DNA of 26,410 nucleotides from Bacillota bacterium (GCA_023389895.1 JAEWDX010000340.1:1-26410); one strand, 5' to 3'; counted from the stretch's first letter, positions 7,814-15,299 are shown. Notes: a model not told the origin generated them from the sequence alone. Program-made: numbers and translations.

Positions 7814-8443
7814 TTATGAGGATACCTTCTGATTCGATTTCCAATCAGTTGTTTCCGAGACAGAAAAGCAATAGCCAATTCTGCTGCTCTCTTTTTTTAT
7901 TTTACGCCATTCACTTTTTTTCAAATGATTTAAAGCGAGCGGAAATAAAATATTTTCTTCCTTTTCAATTATTTGGCCAATTTCATATAATATCGTTTTC
8001 AATAAAACGATAACCGTTTGTTTTTCACCATTATACTGGATGAGTTTTTGCATAACATAGCTTAAATTATCACGAATAAAATCATAGTGCCTCCATGTTA
8101 AATTTACATGGCTATGGGTATCATTCACATACTCTTGTAAAAACGGGGTTAATAGCTTTTCTATCCGGCGATAATGCTTATCAATCTCAAATAAAAGAAA
8201 ACAAGCTTCAAAAAGTAGATTTGCATTCTCGAGCGTAGCCTTCCTATCGAAAGCATCTAAATAGACACGAATTTTTGAATCGACTAATCTTTCTAGCTTT
8301 TGATTTTCTAATTTCAATAAATAGATCGGATGATTGCAATCCATTTCCTTGTCGGTGGATTTCTCAACATCTAATTTAAAAAATTTCATTGTTTTATGAT
8401 TTTTTATGGAGTCTCTACTCCTAACTAATCCCTTCATTATCAT
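7814..8443 (-). CDS. Hemerythrin-like (HHE/DUF438-type) cytosolic protein
   Basis: About 209 residues, mostly helical. The segment HPIYLLKLENQKLERL (H38) and later DKHYRRIEKLL and EKEENILFPLA carry the His/Glu pattern of hemerythrin-type four-helix bundles, which bind a di-iron centre and sense or handle O2, NO or iron. I see no PAS or SHOCT module. The start is uncertain: the ATG at 8443 has AAGGAG 4 bases upstream, an ATG at 8437 follows, and a TTG at 8518 in the same frame has a stronger AAGGAGG at ideal spacing. The TTG form would add 25 residues including a hydrophobic, aromatic FLCWFFCI stretch. A structured leader precedes the gene. The exact ligand set and role cannot be settled by eye. 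Confidence 0.65.
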   Translation of the reverse strand: MIMKGLVRSRDSIKNHKTMKFFKLDVEKSTDKEMDCNHPIYLLKLENQKLERLVDSKIRVYLDAFDRKATLENANLLFEACFLLFEIDKHYRRIEKLLTPFLQEYVNDTHSHVNLTWRHYDFIRDNLSYVMQKLIQYNGEKQTVIVLLKTILYEIGQIIEKEENILFPLALNHLKKSEWRKIKKESSRIGYCFSVSETTDWKSNQKVSS

Positions 8444-8482
8444 TACACTCCTTACTGATTTTTCCCGTAGAATACAAAAAAA

Positions 8483-8592
8483 CCAACACAAAAAAGGTTG
8501 GATTTTCGGAACGTCCAAGATATCCTCCTTCTTTATAAATGTGATAGGCATTTCAGTTTCCCAAAATACCCTGTGGGTAATAACGACCCAGG
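8483..8592 (-). promoter_or_regulatory. Structured leader of the hemerythrin-like gene
   Basis: On the minus strand a CCTG/GGT...ACC-CAGG hairpin (8570-8592) is followed by a strong AAGGAGG-ATATC-TTG start site (8516-8530) and a short hairpin CCAAC/GTTGG (8483-8501) followed by seven U, resembling a weak intrinsic terminator. TTGGA at 8514-8518 can instead pair with TCCAA at 8498-8502, which is incompatible with that terminator stem. This is the layout of an attenuator or riboswitch expression platform. I cannot assign it to a known class. Confidence 0.35.
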
Positions 8593-8832
8593 CTTTTATC
8601 CATGAGTTTCCTTTTAGGAGTCCAAGCTCGAAGAAAAAATATTCATTTTATTTAATTATAACCATTTATCACTCCATGTAATAAATTAGAATTATGAACA
8701 ATATGTGACATATCGGTTTCGTTGTCGGAAAATTCAATGAAACGGCCTCTTTTTGAGTGACTTTTTTATTTGATGGTTTATTTTCTTCATTAAATGGTAA
8801 CATAAAGAAAAGAATGACTAAAGGGGATAAAT

Positions 8833-9789
8833 ATGAAAAGACTTCTTCGTTTTACTCGCTACTTTATTTCTTTCCTTCTTTTTATCACATCAATCGGTGT
8901 TTATTTTACGAATCGGCTTATGTATATGAAGAAAAAAGCGGATGATGTTATCGTCAATCGAGAGAAAGAAGCTGGACGCTTCAACCCTATTGAATTTGAA
9001 AGTTTGCCAAAAGAGGAGGTGCTGATTCCTTCGCCATTTGGCTATTTTTTAAAAGCAATCGTTATAGAACGATACAAAAGTAAACGCTATATCGTTATTT
9101 CACATGGCGTAACAGAGAATAAAATAAACTCCATTAAATATATGAACCTTTTTTTGAAGCGTGGATTTAATGCCGTTATTTATGACCATCGCCGCCATGG
9201 AGAATCCGGTGGTAAGACGACGAGTTTTGGTCATTATGAAAAATTTGATCTCAAAGCTGTTATCGACTGGTTAAAAAATGCAAAAGGTGCCGATATTCAA
9301 ATTGGTATCCATGGTGAGTCTATGGGCGCGGCAACGATGCTGCTATATGCAGGAATGCTTGAAGATGGTGCGGATTTTTATATTGCCGATTGTCCATTCT
9401 CTGATTTTAAGGAGCAGCTTTCTCATCTATTAAAAACGACTCTAAAATTGCCGCCTAAGGTTATTTTGCCTGTTGCTGATTTAGTACTGCGCATGCGGCA
9501 GAAATATTCCATTAAAGATGTCTCACCTATTTCAGTCATCGAAAACATTAAAAATCCAATCCTTTTTATTCATAGTAAGAAAGATGATTTTATCCTCCCG
9601 ACAATGTCTGAAGAATTATATGAACGAAAATCAGGACCGAAGAAACTCTATATTGCGACAAATGGCGTGCACGCTCAATCATTAAATGAAAATAAAAATG
9701 ACTATGAGAAAGTTATTAATGAATTTCTAAATGATTATGTATTTTTAATACAGAAAGCAATGAACGAGATGGGCAATGCCACTACTTAA
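8833..9789 (+). CDS. yqkD: Alpha/beta hydrolase YqkD, membrane-anchored
   Basis: Serine hydrolase of the alpha/beta fold, 318 residues. It has an N-terminal hydrophobic anchor (about residues 10-28, preceded by basic residues), so the catalytic domain is probably outside the membrane. The nucleophile is S163 in GIHGESMGA, the acid is D251 or D252 in HSKKDDFI, and the histidine is H280 in NGVHAQS. The oxyanion region YDHRRHGESGGKTTSFG matches B. subtilis YqkD closely as I recall it. The substrate is unknown. AAAGGGG lies 7 bases before the ATG. The 3' end overlaps the convergent lipoprotein gene by 8 bp with no terminator between them, so the two transcripts must overlap. Confidence 0.9.
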   Translation: MKRLLRFTRYFISFLLFITSIGVYFTNRLMYMKKKADDVIVNREKEAGRFNPIEFESLPKEEVLIPSPFGYFLKAIVIERYKSKRYIVISHGVTENKINSIKYMNLFLKRGFNAVIYDHRRHGESGGKTTSFGHYEKFDLKAVIDWLKNAKGADIQIGIHGESMGAATMLLYAGMLEDGADFYIADCPFSDFKEQLSHLLKTTLKLPPKVILPVADLVLRMRQKYSIKDVSPISVIENIKNPILFIHSKKDDFILPTMSEELYERKSGPKKLYIATNGVHAQSLNENKNDYEKVINEFLNDYVFLIQKAMNEMGNATT

Positions 9790-10318
9790 TCTGGTCTGCC
9801 CTCTCTAAACCTCCATTGGTTACTCCTCTCGCTTTCTTGTAATCGCCCATTTTCATATAGTAACGCCCGCTCTCTTTTTCGATAATCCGTGCATGATCAA
9901 TTCGCTCTTCGTCACCAAACACTTCAACAATGGTTATTTGCTTATTTTCAATCTTTCCATAAATGACCGGCAGGCGATTTTCTAAGTGACCATTGCGATC
10001 GTAGTCATAAAATACGTCCGTATAAACCGTTAATTCTTCATTTTCTTCATACTCCCAATGATTATGGCCTGCATTTTTCCAGCCATCTTGATCATTTCCC
10101 TTCAAATAGGCAGCCGTTAAAGCAGCGAATTCACCTTGCTTCGATTTCTGATGGGTTAAATACAGCAAAATAACGCCATCCTTTACCTTTTCCTTATGAA
10201 TAATCTCATTCACATTAAAAGGGATATCTTCCTCAATTACCTTATTCATCGTTCTTGCTGTACATGCTGACAGCAGTAGGATCACGCTCATTAATAGAGC
10301 CATCTGTTTCATTCTCAC
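9782..10318 (-). CDS. Predicted lipoprotein of unknown function
   Basis: 178 residues with a lipoprotein signal: basic start, hydrophobic core MALLMSVILLL and lipobox LSAC (C about residue 19). It should therefore be anchored on the outer face of the membrane. The mature part is rich in Tyr, Asp and Glu (EEDIPFNVNEIIHKEKVKDG, TVYTDVFYDYDRNG) and has no motif I recognise. The start is the GTG at 10318, which has GGAGGG six bases upstream. The ATG at 10312 is in the same frame but too far from it. It is convergent with yqkD and shares 8 bp with it. Confidence 0.75.
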   Translation of the reverse strand: MRMKQMALLMSVILLLSACTARTMNKVIEEDIPFNVNEIIHKEKVKDGVILLYLTHQKSKQGEFAALTAAYLKGNDQDGWKNAGHNHWEYEENEELTVYTDVFYDYDRNGHLENRLPVIYGKIENKQITIVEVFGDEERIDHARIIEKESGRYYMKMGDYKKARGVTNGGLERADQIK

Positions 10319-10448
10319 GCTGTTCCCTCCGCTTTACGAACACAATTATTCCCTTTTAACAGGCTTTACTCTCCCACTGATTGAGTTTCACCTTATCATT
10401 TAATGTTCGGAAAGCTGGAAACATGCATTATTTTTCACAAAATCTAAT

Positions 10449-10664
10449 TTAATTTAAAAATGTCTTGGCTATTTCGATTAATCCATCGATTTCTTCACTC
10501 TCTACAAATTTATCCGGCCGCCATGAAGTAGAAATGGAAATTAAGAATTTTCCTGCTTCATCTTCTTTTACAAAATAAATTTGATGTCCATCTTTGTTAT
10601 ATAAGAACTCAATTCCATCTTTTGTCATCTCTATATAATTAATCGTTCCTGTCGTGTACACCAT
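10449..10664 (-). CDS. Small hypothetical protein (71 aa)
   Basis: A short acidic protein starting MVYTTGTINYIEMTKDG, predicted mostly beta strand in the first half, with no signal peptide or membrane segment. AGGAAAG lies upstream of the ATG at 10664, and base composition and codon use look like the neighbours, so it is probably a real gene. I do not recognise the family. It lies 50 bp downstream of the next minus-strand gene and may be co-transcribed with it. Confidence 0.6.
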   Translation of the reverse strand: MVYTTGTINYIEMTKDGIEFLYNKDGHQIYFVKEDEAGKFLISISTSWRPDKFVESEEIDGLIEIAKTFLN

Positions 10665-10714
10665 ACTACTTTCCTCATACGACTGTATGATGATTTGGAC
10701 TGTTTGTGAATCTT

Positions 10715-11236
10715 CTATTTTTTACTTTTGCTCTCATAGTGAAGATCAATGCTTGATATATGAGTTGTTAACTTTCCGTCTCTAGTAATATAAGCCAATC
10801 CCTTTTCCTTTGCTTCCTTATACATTTCCTCTGCTAAATTCAGATCGCGGTTAGGAAGTTTATAATACATTGACCCTGATTTAATTAATAATTGATTCGG
10901 AAGCTCATCTCTTAAATGAAGTGATTCCCTTAGTTCAACAGGGATTTCCACTACACTTTCTATTTCCTCAGCATTTAGAATCATCGTTAAAGCGATCCCA
11001 CCGACTTCCTCATAAATATCAGCCGCAATAAAGTATTTAAGTTCACCTTTTGGAATATCCTTCTGAATCTCATTCATGGTAATTTCATATTTCCTCGTGA
11101 TATTACTGTATGTTAAATTCGGGTCCCCATCTTCAAATTCAGTGATTTCAAAAACTTGCTTCCCTTCAGAATTAAAAAGTCTCCATCCTGTAAGATTAAT
11201 AGCGGCAGCAATAGATACTGAAACAAAAATCGTCAA
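10715..11236 (-). CDS. Hypothetical membrane-anchored protein, 5' end probably frameshifted
   Basis: The product is not recognised. From the TTG at 11236 the frame gives 173 residues beginning with the second half of a hydrophobic helix (TIFVSVSIAAAINL), then a soluble domain (GWRLFNSEGKQVFEI onwards) that would lie outside the membrane. That TTG has no Shine-Dalgarno. The same frame stays open upstream to 11329 and encodes a sensible cytoplasmic tail plus the first half of the helix (IEANIGKQEKGPIFLRASF), but it has no start codon there. An ATG at 11313 in another frame, with AAGAGG upstream, hits a stop after three codons. Adding one base after its second codon would restore a full-length protein. 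It is therefore either a recent pseudogene, a sequencing error or a gene with an unusual start. Confidence 0.55.
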   Translation of the reverse strand: MTIFVSVSIAAAINLTGWRLFNSEGKQVFEITEFEDGDPNLTYSNITRKYEITMNEIQKDIPKGELKYFIAADIYEEVGGIALTMILNAEEIESVVEIPVELRESLHLRDELPNQLLIKSGSMYYKLPNRDLNLAEEMYKEAKEKGLAYITRDGKLTTHISSIDLHYESKSKK

Positions 11237-11360
11237 AAAGGCCGTAATAAATGATGCCCGTAAAAATATTGGTCCTTTTTCCTGTTTTCCGATGTTCGCT
11301 TCTATATACTCATTCGACCAATCAACCTCTTAAAAATGTGACAACTTATTTCCGTATGTA

Positions 11361-11397
11361 AAAACTTTAGGTGTCCCTTTTAAAAAGGTTGCACCTA
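11361..11397 (-). terminator. Intrinsic terminator of hisS
   Basis: TAGGTG/CACCTA (11368-11373 with 11392-11397) encloses a second CCTTTT/AAAAGG pairing. On the minus strand it is followed by AAAGTTTTT. It lies 11 bp after the hisS stop codon. Confidence 0.8.
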
Positions 11398-11408
11398 TAT
11401 CTTTTCTG

Positions 11409-12707
11409 TTAATCTATATAACGACTATTGTATAAGAATACCGCCACCCTTTCTTCCCCTGACAGCATGTCTTTTATTTTATATTGATTATTTCTAACTT
11501 CCTCTTCTCCAATAATAATGACGTTGCGAATTCTCTCCTTATTTGCTTTATCTAAGGCTTTTCCGATTCTTTTATTGCTCATTTCAAGCTCAACCTTATA
11601 TCCTTGATCTCTTAAGGATTTAGCCACTAAAAGCGACTCTTTCTGCGTATTCAGTGGAATCACATAAAAGTCTAGATTCGCACTGTCCAACCTTCTTTTC
11701 TTTAATTGGCTTAAAGCTGTATAAATTACATCTAACCCAAAGGAAATGCCGACTGTCGAAAAGTTCTCGTTCGTTCCTATTAACCCACCGATAGCATTAT
11801 CATATCTTCCGCCACTGCCGATGCTAGATTTAATTGTTTGATTCGTCAGAAATATTTCATAAATCGTGCCGGTATAAATCTCCAATCCTCTTGCCAAAAA
11901 CGGATTAAATATACATTGGTTTTTCACGCCTAGTATTTCTATATACGATTCCAATTCTTTAAGCTCATCTAAGCCTTGCTTTACCAATTCATTCTCGTTC
12001 GCAAACGACTCAAAATATTGATAGTTTGTCTTATTTTTATCCGTTATAAACTGCTTAATAGATGAAACAGTTGCAGGTGAAAGTCCTTGTTCAGTAAGCT
12101 CTGAAACAACCACCTCAAGTCCATTTTTTTCAAGTTTATCAAGGATTAAGATTACTTTATTGCTCTTTCCTTTTTCGGTATTAAACACTTCAAGCATACC
12201 GGTTAATAGCTTTCGATTGTTATATTGAATCGTCACATCTAAATCAAGTTTCGCAAATGTAGCTAATGCCATCATCATTAATTCCGCTTCGGCAATTTGC
12301 GATGCTACGCCAACAATATCTACATCACATTGGGTAAATTCACGGAACCTTCCTGTTTTAATCGGTCCGTCTCTAAATACTTTTCCGATTTCATAACGTT
12401 TAAATGGCATCTTTAAGGTTGGATTAATGGCAACAACCTTTGCAAATGGAATCGTGAGGTCATAGCGTAATGCTAAATCCCTCTCTCCCCTGTCTGTTAG
12501 TGTATACATTTCTTCTAAAATTTCAGCACCTCCCCCGTATTTCGAAGCAAGCAGCTCGGTATAATTTAAGATTGGCGTCTCCAAGGGTTTGCAACCATAC
12601 TGGATAAACACATCCTCTAATGTTCTCCTAATTTCCCTTCTAACAACCTCAGCTTCTGGTAAATAATCCTGTGTTCCTTTTACATTTTGATAATCCATTT
12701 TTGTCAT
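11409..12707 (-). CDS. hisS: Histidyl-tRNA synthetase, second (HisS2-like) type
   Basis: Class II aminoacyl-tRNA synthetase that charges tRNA-His, 432 residues. Motif 1 region KGTQDYLPEAEVVRR, motif 2 KRYEIGKVFRDGPIKTGRFREF and the histidine-binding RGLEIYTGTIYEIF are present. A C-terminal anticodon-binding domain follows (IPLNTQKESLLVAKSLRDQGYKVELE). The LALRYDLTIPFAKVV and FTQCDVDIVG segments differ from the housekeeping Bacillus HisS (which reads more like LTLRPEGTAPVVR). It resembles the second HisRS that some Bacillus genomes carry. It stands alone rather than with aspS. AGGAGG lies 8 bases before the ATG, and the leader holds a candidate His-codon attenuator. Confidence 0.92.
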   Translation of the reverse strand: MTKMDYQNVKGTQDYLPEAEVVRREIRRTLEDVFIQYGCKPLETPILNYTELLASKYGGGAEILEEMYTLTDRGERDLALRYDLTIPFAKVVAINPTLKMPFKRYEIGKVFRDGPIKTGRFREFTQCDVDIVGVASQIAEAELMMMALATFAKLDLDVTIQYNNRKLLTGMLEVFNTEKGKSNKVILILDKLEKNGLEVVVSELTEQGLSPATVSSIKQFITDKNKTNYQYFESFANENELVKQGLDELKELESYIEILGVKNQCIFNPFLARGLEIYTGTIYEIFLTNQTIKSSIGSGGRYDNAIGGLIGTNENFSTVGISFGLDVIYTALSQLKKRRLDSANLDFYVIPLNTQKESLLVAKSLRDQGYKVELEMSNKRIGKALDKANKERIRNVIIIGEEEVRNNQYKIKDMLSGEERVAVFLYNSRYID

Positions 12708-12739
12708 CTGATTTTCCTCCTATTTTTTCGAAAATAAAA

Positions 12740-12780
12740 AACCGCACTTGATATAAGCGATAAACTTAATCAATGCGGTT
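12740..12780 (-). terminator. Attenuator terminator in the hisS leader
   Basis: On the minus strand AACCGCA/TGCGGTT (7 bp) stacks on TTGAT/ATCAA with a single bulged base, followed by TTTTTTATTTT. It lies 33 bp upstream of the hisS ATG and downstream of the leader peptide, so it would stop hisS transcription unless an alternative fold prevents it. Confidence 0.85.
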
Positions 12781-12831
12781 TCATGATAAATAGCCTTCCT
12801 ATTAACGATTTTTAAAAATCGGATAGCAAGA

Positions 12832-12882
12832 CTAGTTTAGATGATGATGTAATTGTGACAAGGAAATAGTAAATAATTGCAT
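12832..12882 (-). CDS. Candidate his leader peptide (16 aa, three consecutive His)
   Basis: Reading frame MQLFTISLSQLHHHLN, ATG at 12882, stop TAG at 12832-12834, with three adjacent CAT codons at 12841-12849. GAGGTGGG lies about 5-7 bases upstream of the ATG. Two competing small hairpins follow: 12799-12826 (CTAT/ATAG around the palindrome CGATTTTTAAAAATCG) and 12789-12803 (AATAG/CTATT). They share bases 12799-12802 and so exclude one another. The terminator comes next, then hisS. A ribosome stalled at the His codons when charged tRNA-His is scarce would cover the segment just before the first hairpin. Function as an attenuation peptide is inferred from this arrangement. Confidence 0.65.
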   Translation of the reverse strand: MQLFTISLSQLHHHLN

Positions 12883-13066
12883 TTTTCCCACCTCTAATTT
12901 TCGCTTACTTTATCACATTTGCAGTAATATTGCAATTTCTATTTTACCTTCCTTACGTTCGATCGTAAAATCTCATTCGGACTTTTGACGTGATTCTAGC
13001 TCTTACACATCAATTCTGTTTGAGAATTGTTGAATGATACTCTTATCTTTTCTCTAAATTTAATTG

Positions 13067-13094
13067 TTGACTATTAGTTTTTTTAGTGTATAGT
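13067..13094 (+). promoter_or_regulatory. Promoter of the SAM riboswitch operon
   Basis: TTGACT at 13067-13072, a 16-bp spacer and TATAGT at 13089-13094, each 5/6 to the sigma-A consensus. The predicted start is near 13101, about 23 nt before the aptamer. Confidence 0.7.
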
Positions 13095-13123
13095 AAAACA
13101 TAATTTAATATTTTGAATTTTTT

Positions 13124-13221
13124 CTTATCAAGAGAGGTGGAGGGACTGGCCCTACGATACCTCGGCAACAGACTTTTAATAGTACTGTGCCAATTCCAGT
13201 AGCGTCATGCTAGAAGATAAG
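13124..13221 (+). promoter_or_regulatory. SAM-I (S-box) riboswitch aptamer
   Basis: Classical S-box. P1 is CTTATC (13124-13129) pairing with GATAAG (13216-13221). Conserved blocks follow in order: AGAGAGGTGGAGGGACTGGCCC, GATACCTCGGCAACAG and GTGCCAATTCC. Binding of S-adenosylmethionine stabilises P1 and favours the downstream terminator, switching the operon off when SAM is plentiful. Confidence 0.97.
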
Positions 13222-13246
13222 AGGAGCAGGAATTTTTTGGTTTTTT

Positions 13247-13281
13247 AACCTCTCTTCTTATTTTTAGAAGAGGGGTTTTTG
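13247..13281 (+). terminator. Terminator of the SAM riboswitch
   Basis: AACCTCTCTTCT (13247-13258) pairs with AGAAGAGGGGTT (13266-13277), 12 bp with one G-U, followed by a U run. Its 5' arm overlaps in sequence with complements of the ATAAGAGG segment after P1, consistent with an antiterminator alternative. Confidence 0.93.
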
Positions 13282-13310
13282 TTATTTACATTTATTAATG
13301 GGGTGATGTA

Positions 13311-14063
13311 TTGTCAGCGGTAAACACAGAAAATGAATTATTGAAGGCCATCGAGGTTCTGCAACGCAAAGAATGGATTGATCTCACACATACGTTTAGC
13401 CCAGAATCTCCACATTTCTCAGCTTTTGAAGATGCGGAATTCCAAACTCTTTTCACACATGATGATGGCTTTTTTGCACAACGGTTTAATTTTCCTGGAC
13501 AATATGGAACACATATTGATGCACCGATCCATTTCGTGCGCAACAAACGTTACTTGGATGAACTTAAGTTAAAGGAGCTCGTTCTCCCCCTTGTTGTAAT
13601 TGATAAGTCCAAGGAAGCGGAAGAAAACAATGATTTCATCCTAACTTTCAATGATGTCTTAAAGTTTGAAAGGGAGCATGGAAGAATCGAGGCGGGTACA
13701 TTTGTTGCCTTGCGTACAGACTGGGGTCATCGCTGGCCAAACAAGGTGGCATTCGAAAATAAGGATGCAGAGGGCTATAGTCACTGCCCGGGCTGGGGAA
13801 TTGATGCCTTAAAGTTTTTATTTGAAGAAAGAAAGATAAAGGCAGTTGGACATGAAACGTTTGATACAGATGCAGCCATCGATTATCGCAAAAATGGAGC
13901 GTTAATTGGCGAATATTATGTCCTCGAGCAAGATACATTTCAAGTGGAATTATTAACAAACTTAGATAAAGTACCAGCAAAAGGGGCGATCATCTTCAAT
14001 ATTTGTCCAAAGCCTGAAAAGGCAGGTGGATTCCCAGTCCGTTCTTTTGCCATTTTGCCATAA
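13311..14063 (+). CDS. Cyclase-family (kynurenine formamidase-like) metal hydrolase
   Basis: 250 residues of the PF04199 cyclase family, whose known members hydrolyse N-formylkynurenine and related amides or lactones using divalent metal. The metal-binding signature is visible as QYGTHIDAPIHF (H68, D70, H74), and the second conserved cluster is GHETFDTDA (H181, D185). The start is a TTG at 13311 with GGGGTG 5 bases upstream; an ATG five bases earlier is in another frame. It is the first gene after the SAM riboswitch and is followed after 56 bp by the MetE-core gene. A role in methionine or sulfur metabolism is therefore inferred from regulation, and the substrate is unknown. Kynurenine formamidase itself is unlikely since no tryptophan catabolic genes are nearby. 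Confidence 0.85.
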   Translation: MSAVNTENELLKAIEVLQRKEWIDLTHTFSPESPHFSAFEDAEFQTLFTHDDGFFAQRFNFPGQYGTHIDAPIHFVRNKRYLDELKLKELVLPLVVIDKSKEAEENNDFILTFNDVLKFEREHGRIEAGTFVALRTDWGHRWPNKVAFENKDAEGYSHCPGWGIDALKFLFEERKIKAVGHETFDTDAAIDYRKNGALIGEYYVLEQDTFQVELLTNLDKVPAKGAIIFNICPKPEKAGGFPVRSFAILP

Positions 14064-14119
14064 TCATGTTTTGAACTTGAAATCATTGTTTCCATATCGA
14101 AATAAAGGAGAGAATTTAA

Positions 14120-15223
14120 ATGACAAAAACATTAGTAAAAGCACCATTTAGAGCAGATCATGTAGGAAGTTTATTGCGACCAGCAAGCATTCATAAGGCT
14201 AGAAAAGAGTTTCAAGAAGGCAGCATTACAACGCAACAACTACGTGAGATCGAAACAGAAGAAATTAAAAAGATCGTTGACAAACAAATTGAAGTTGGAT
14301 TACAAGCCGTGACAGATGGAGAGTTTCGCCGCAGATTTTGGCATACCGATTTTCTAGAGCATTTAGATGGAGTAGAGGGCTATATCCCCGAACATGGCTT
14401 TAAATTTAATGGGGAAGAAACGGAAAAATACGATGTCCGTGTAATCGGGAAAATCGCCTTTAACCAAGATCACCCACATGTAAAGGATTTTATCGAATTT
14501 AAAGAAATTGTTGGGAACCGGGCCATTGCTAAACAAACCATCCCAAGCCCAAATCAATTATTTAACGCAGGTATCCGCAACGTAGAAATTTATCCGGACA
14601 TTGAAGAATATGCAAATGATGTAATTCAAGCATACCGCGATGCCATTAAAGCCTTTTATGACGCAGGCTGTCGTTATTTACAACTAGATGATGTATACAT
14701 TGCTGGGTTGAATGCCCCGGAAATTCCATTTAATGATAGTGGGCATTCCCGTGAAGAACTAATTGAGTTAGCCCTCCATGTTGCCAATAGCGTATTAGCA
14801 GACAAACCGGAGGATCTTATTGTCACCACTCACTTGTGCCGTGGAAACTACCGATCTACTTGGGCATTTGAAGGCAGCTACGCTAAAATTGCCCCAATTT
14901 TATTCGCAAAAGAAAAAGTGGACGGCTTTTTCCTAGAATATGATGATGATCGCTCTGGAGATTTTCAACCATTGGAACATATTCCGAATGGCGGTCCTCA
15001 AGTCGTGCTAGGTGTATTTACATCGAAGCATGGCAAATTAGAAGATAAGGAAAACATTAAAGCGCGTATAGAAGAAGCAAGCAAATATGTACCATTAGAA
15101 CAATTATGTATCAGTCCACAATGCGGTTTTGCCTCAACCCACCATGGGAATATTTTGGCGGAAGAAGAGCAATGGGCAAAGTTGAAATATATTGTCGATC
15201 TATCTAAAGAAATTTGGGGATAG
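14120..15223 (+). CDS. MetE C-terminal-domain methionine synthase-like protein (YxjG/YxjH family)
   Basis: 367-residue single-domain homologue of the catalytic half of cobalamin-independent methionine synthase. It probably transfers a methyl group to homocysteine or a related thiol. The zinc ligands of the UroD/MetE barrel are present: H238 and C240 in TTHLCRGN, E273 in FFLEYDD and C335 in SPQCGF. RADHVGSLLRP near the N-terminus is typical of the YxjG/YxjH family, which in B. subtilis is also S-box controlled. It lacks the N-terminal MetE duplicate domain that positions folate, so the methyl donor may differ from 5-methyl-THF-polyglutamate. GGAGAG lies about 8 bases before the ATG. It is co-transcribed with the upstream cyclase and ends at a strong terminator. 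Confidence 0.9.
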   Translation: MTKTLVKAPFRADHVGSLLRPASIHKARKEFQEGSITTQQLREIETEEIKKIVDKQIEVGLQAVTDGEFRRRFWHTDFLEHLDGVEGYIPEHGFKFNGEETEKYDVRVIGKIAFNQDHPHVKDFIEFKEIVGNRAIAKQTIPSPNQLFNAGIRNVEIYPDIEEYANDVIQAYRDAIKAFYDAGCRYLQLDDVYIAGLNAPEIPFNDSGHSREELIELALHVANSVLADKPEDLIVTTHLCRGNYRSTWAFEGSYAKIAPILFAKEKVDGFFLEYDDDRSGDFQPLEHIPNGGPQVVLGVFTSKHGKLEDKENIKARIEEASKYVPLEQLCISPQCGFASTHHGNILAEEEQWAKLKYIVDLSKEIWG

Positions 15224-15233
15224 AGTTTTTTTA

Positions 15234-15268
15234 AGCGAGCAGCCTTAACGGACTGTTCGCTCTTTTTT
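15234..15268 (+). terminator. Terminator of the SAM-controlled operon
   Basis: AGCGAGCAG (15234-15242) pairs with CTGTTCGCT (15253-15261), 9 bp with one G-U, followed by CTTTTTT. Confidence 0.88.
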
Positions 15269-15299
15269 GTTGGAACAAATTTCTGCTTCATTTCTTAGT

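Noticed and set aside
8570..8610. Guanidine-I (ykkC) riboswitch, because the minus strand reads GGATAAAAGCCTGGG
   Set aside because: Only this short 3' segment is similar. The CTAGGG and ACTGGTCCGAGAG blocks of the class are absent and the gene is not a guanidine gene.
12708..12960. T-box leader for hisS
   Set aside because: No AGGGTGGnACCGCG element or stem I features. ACCGC occurs only as part of the terminator stem.
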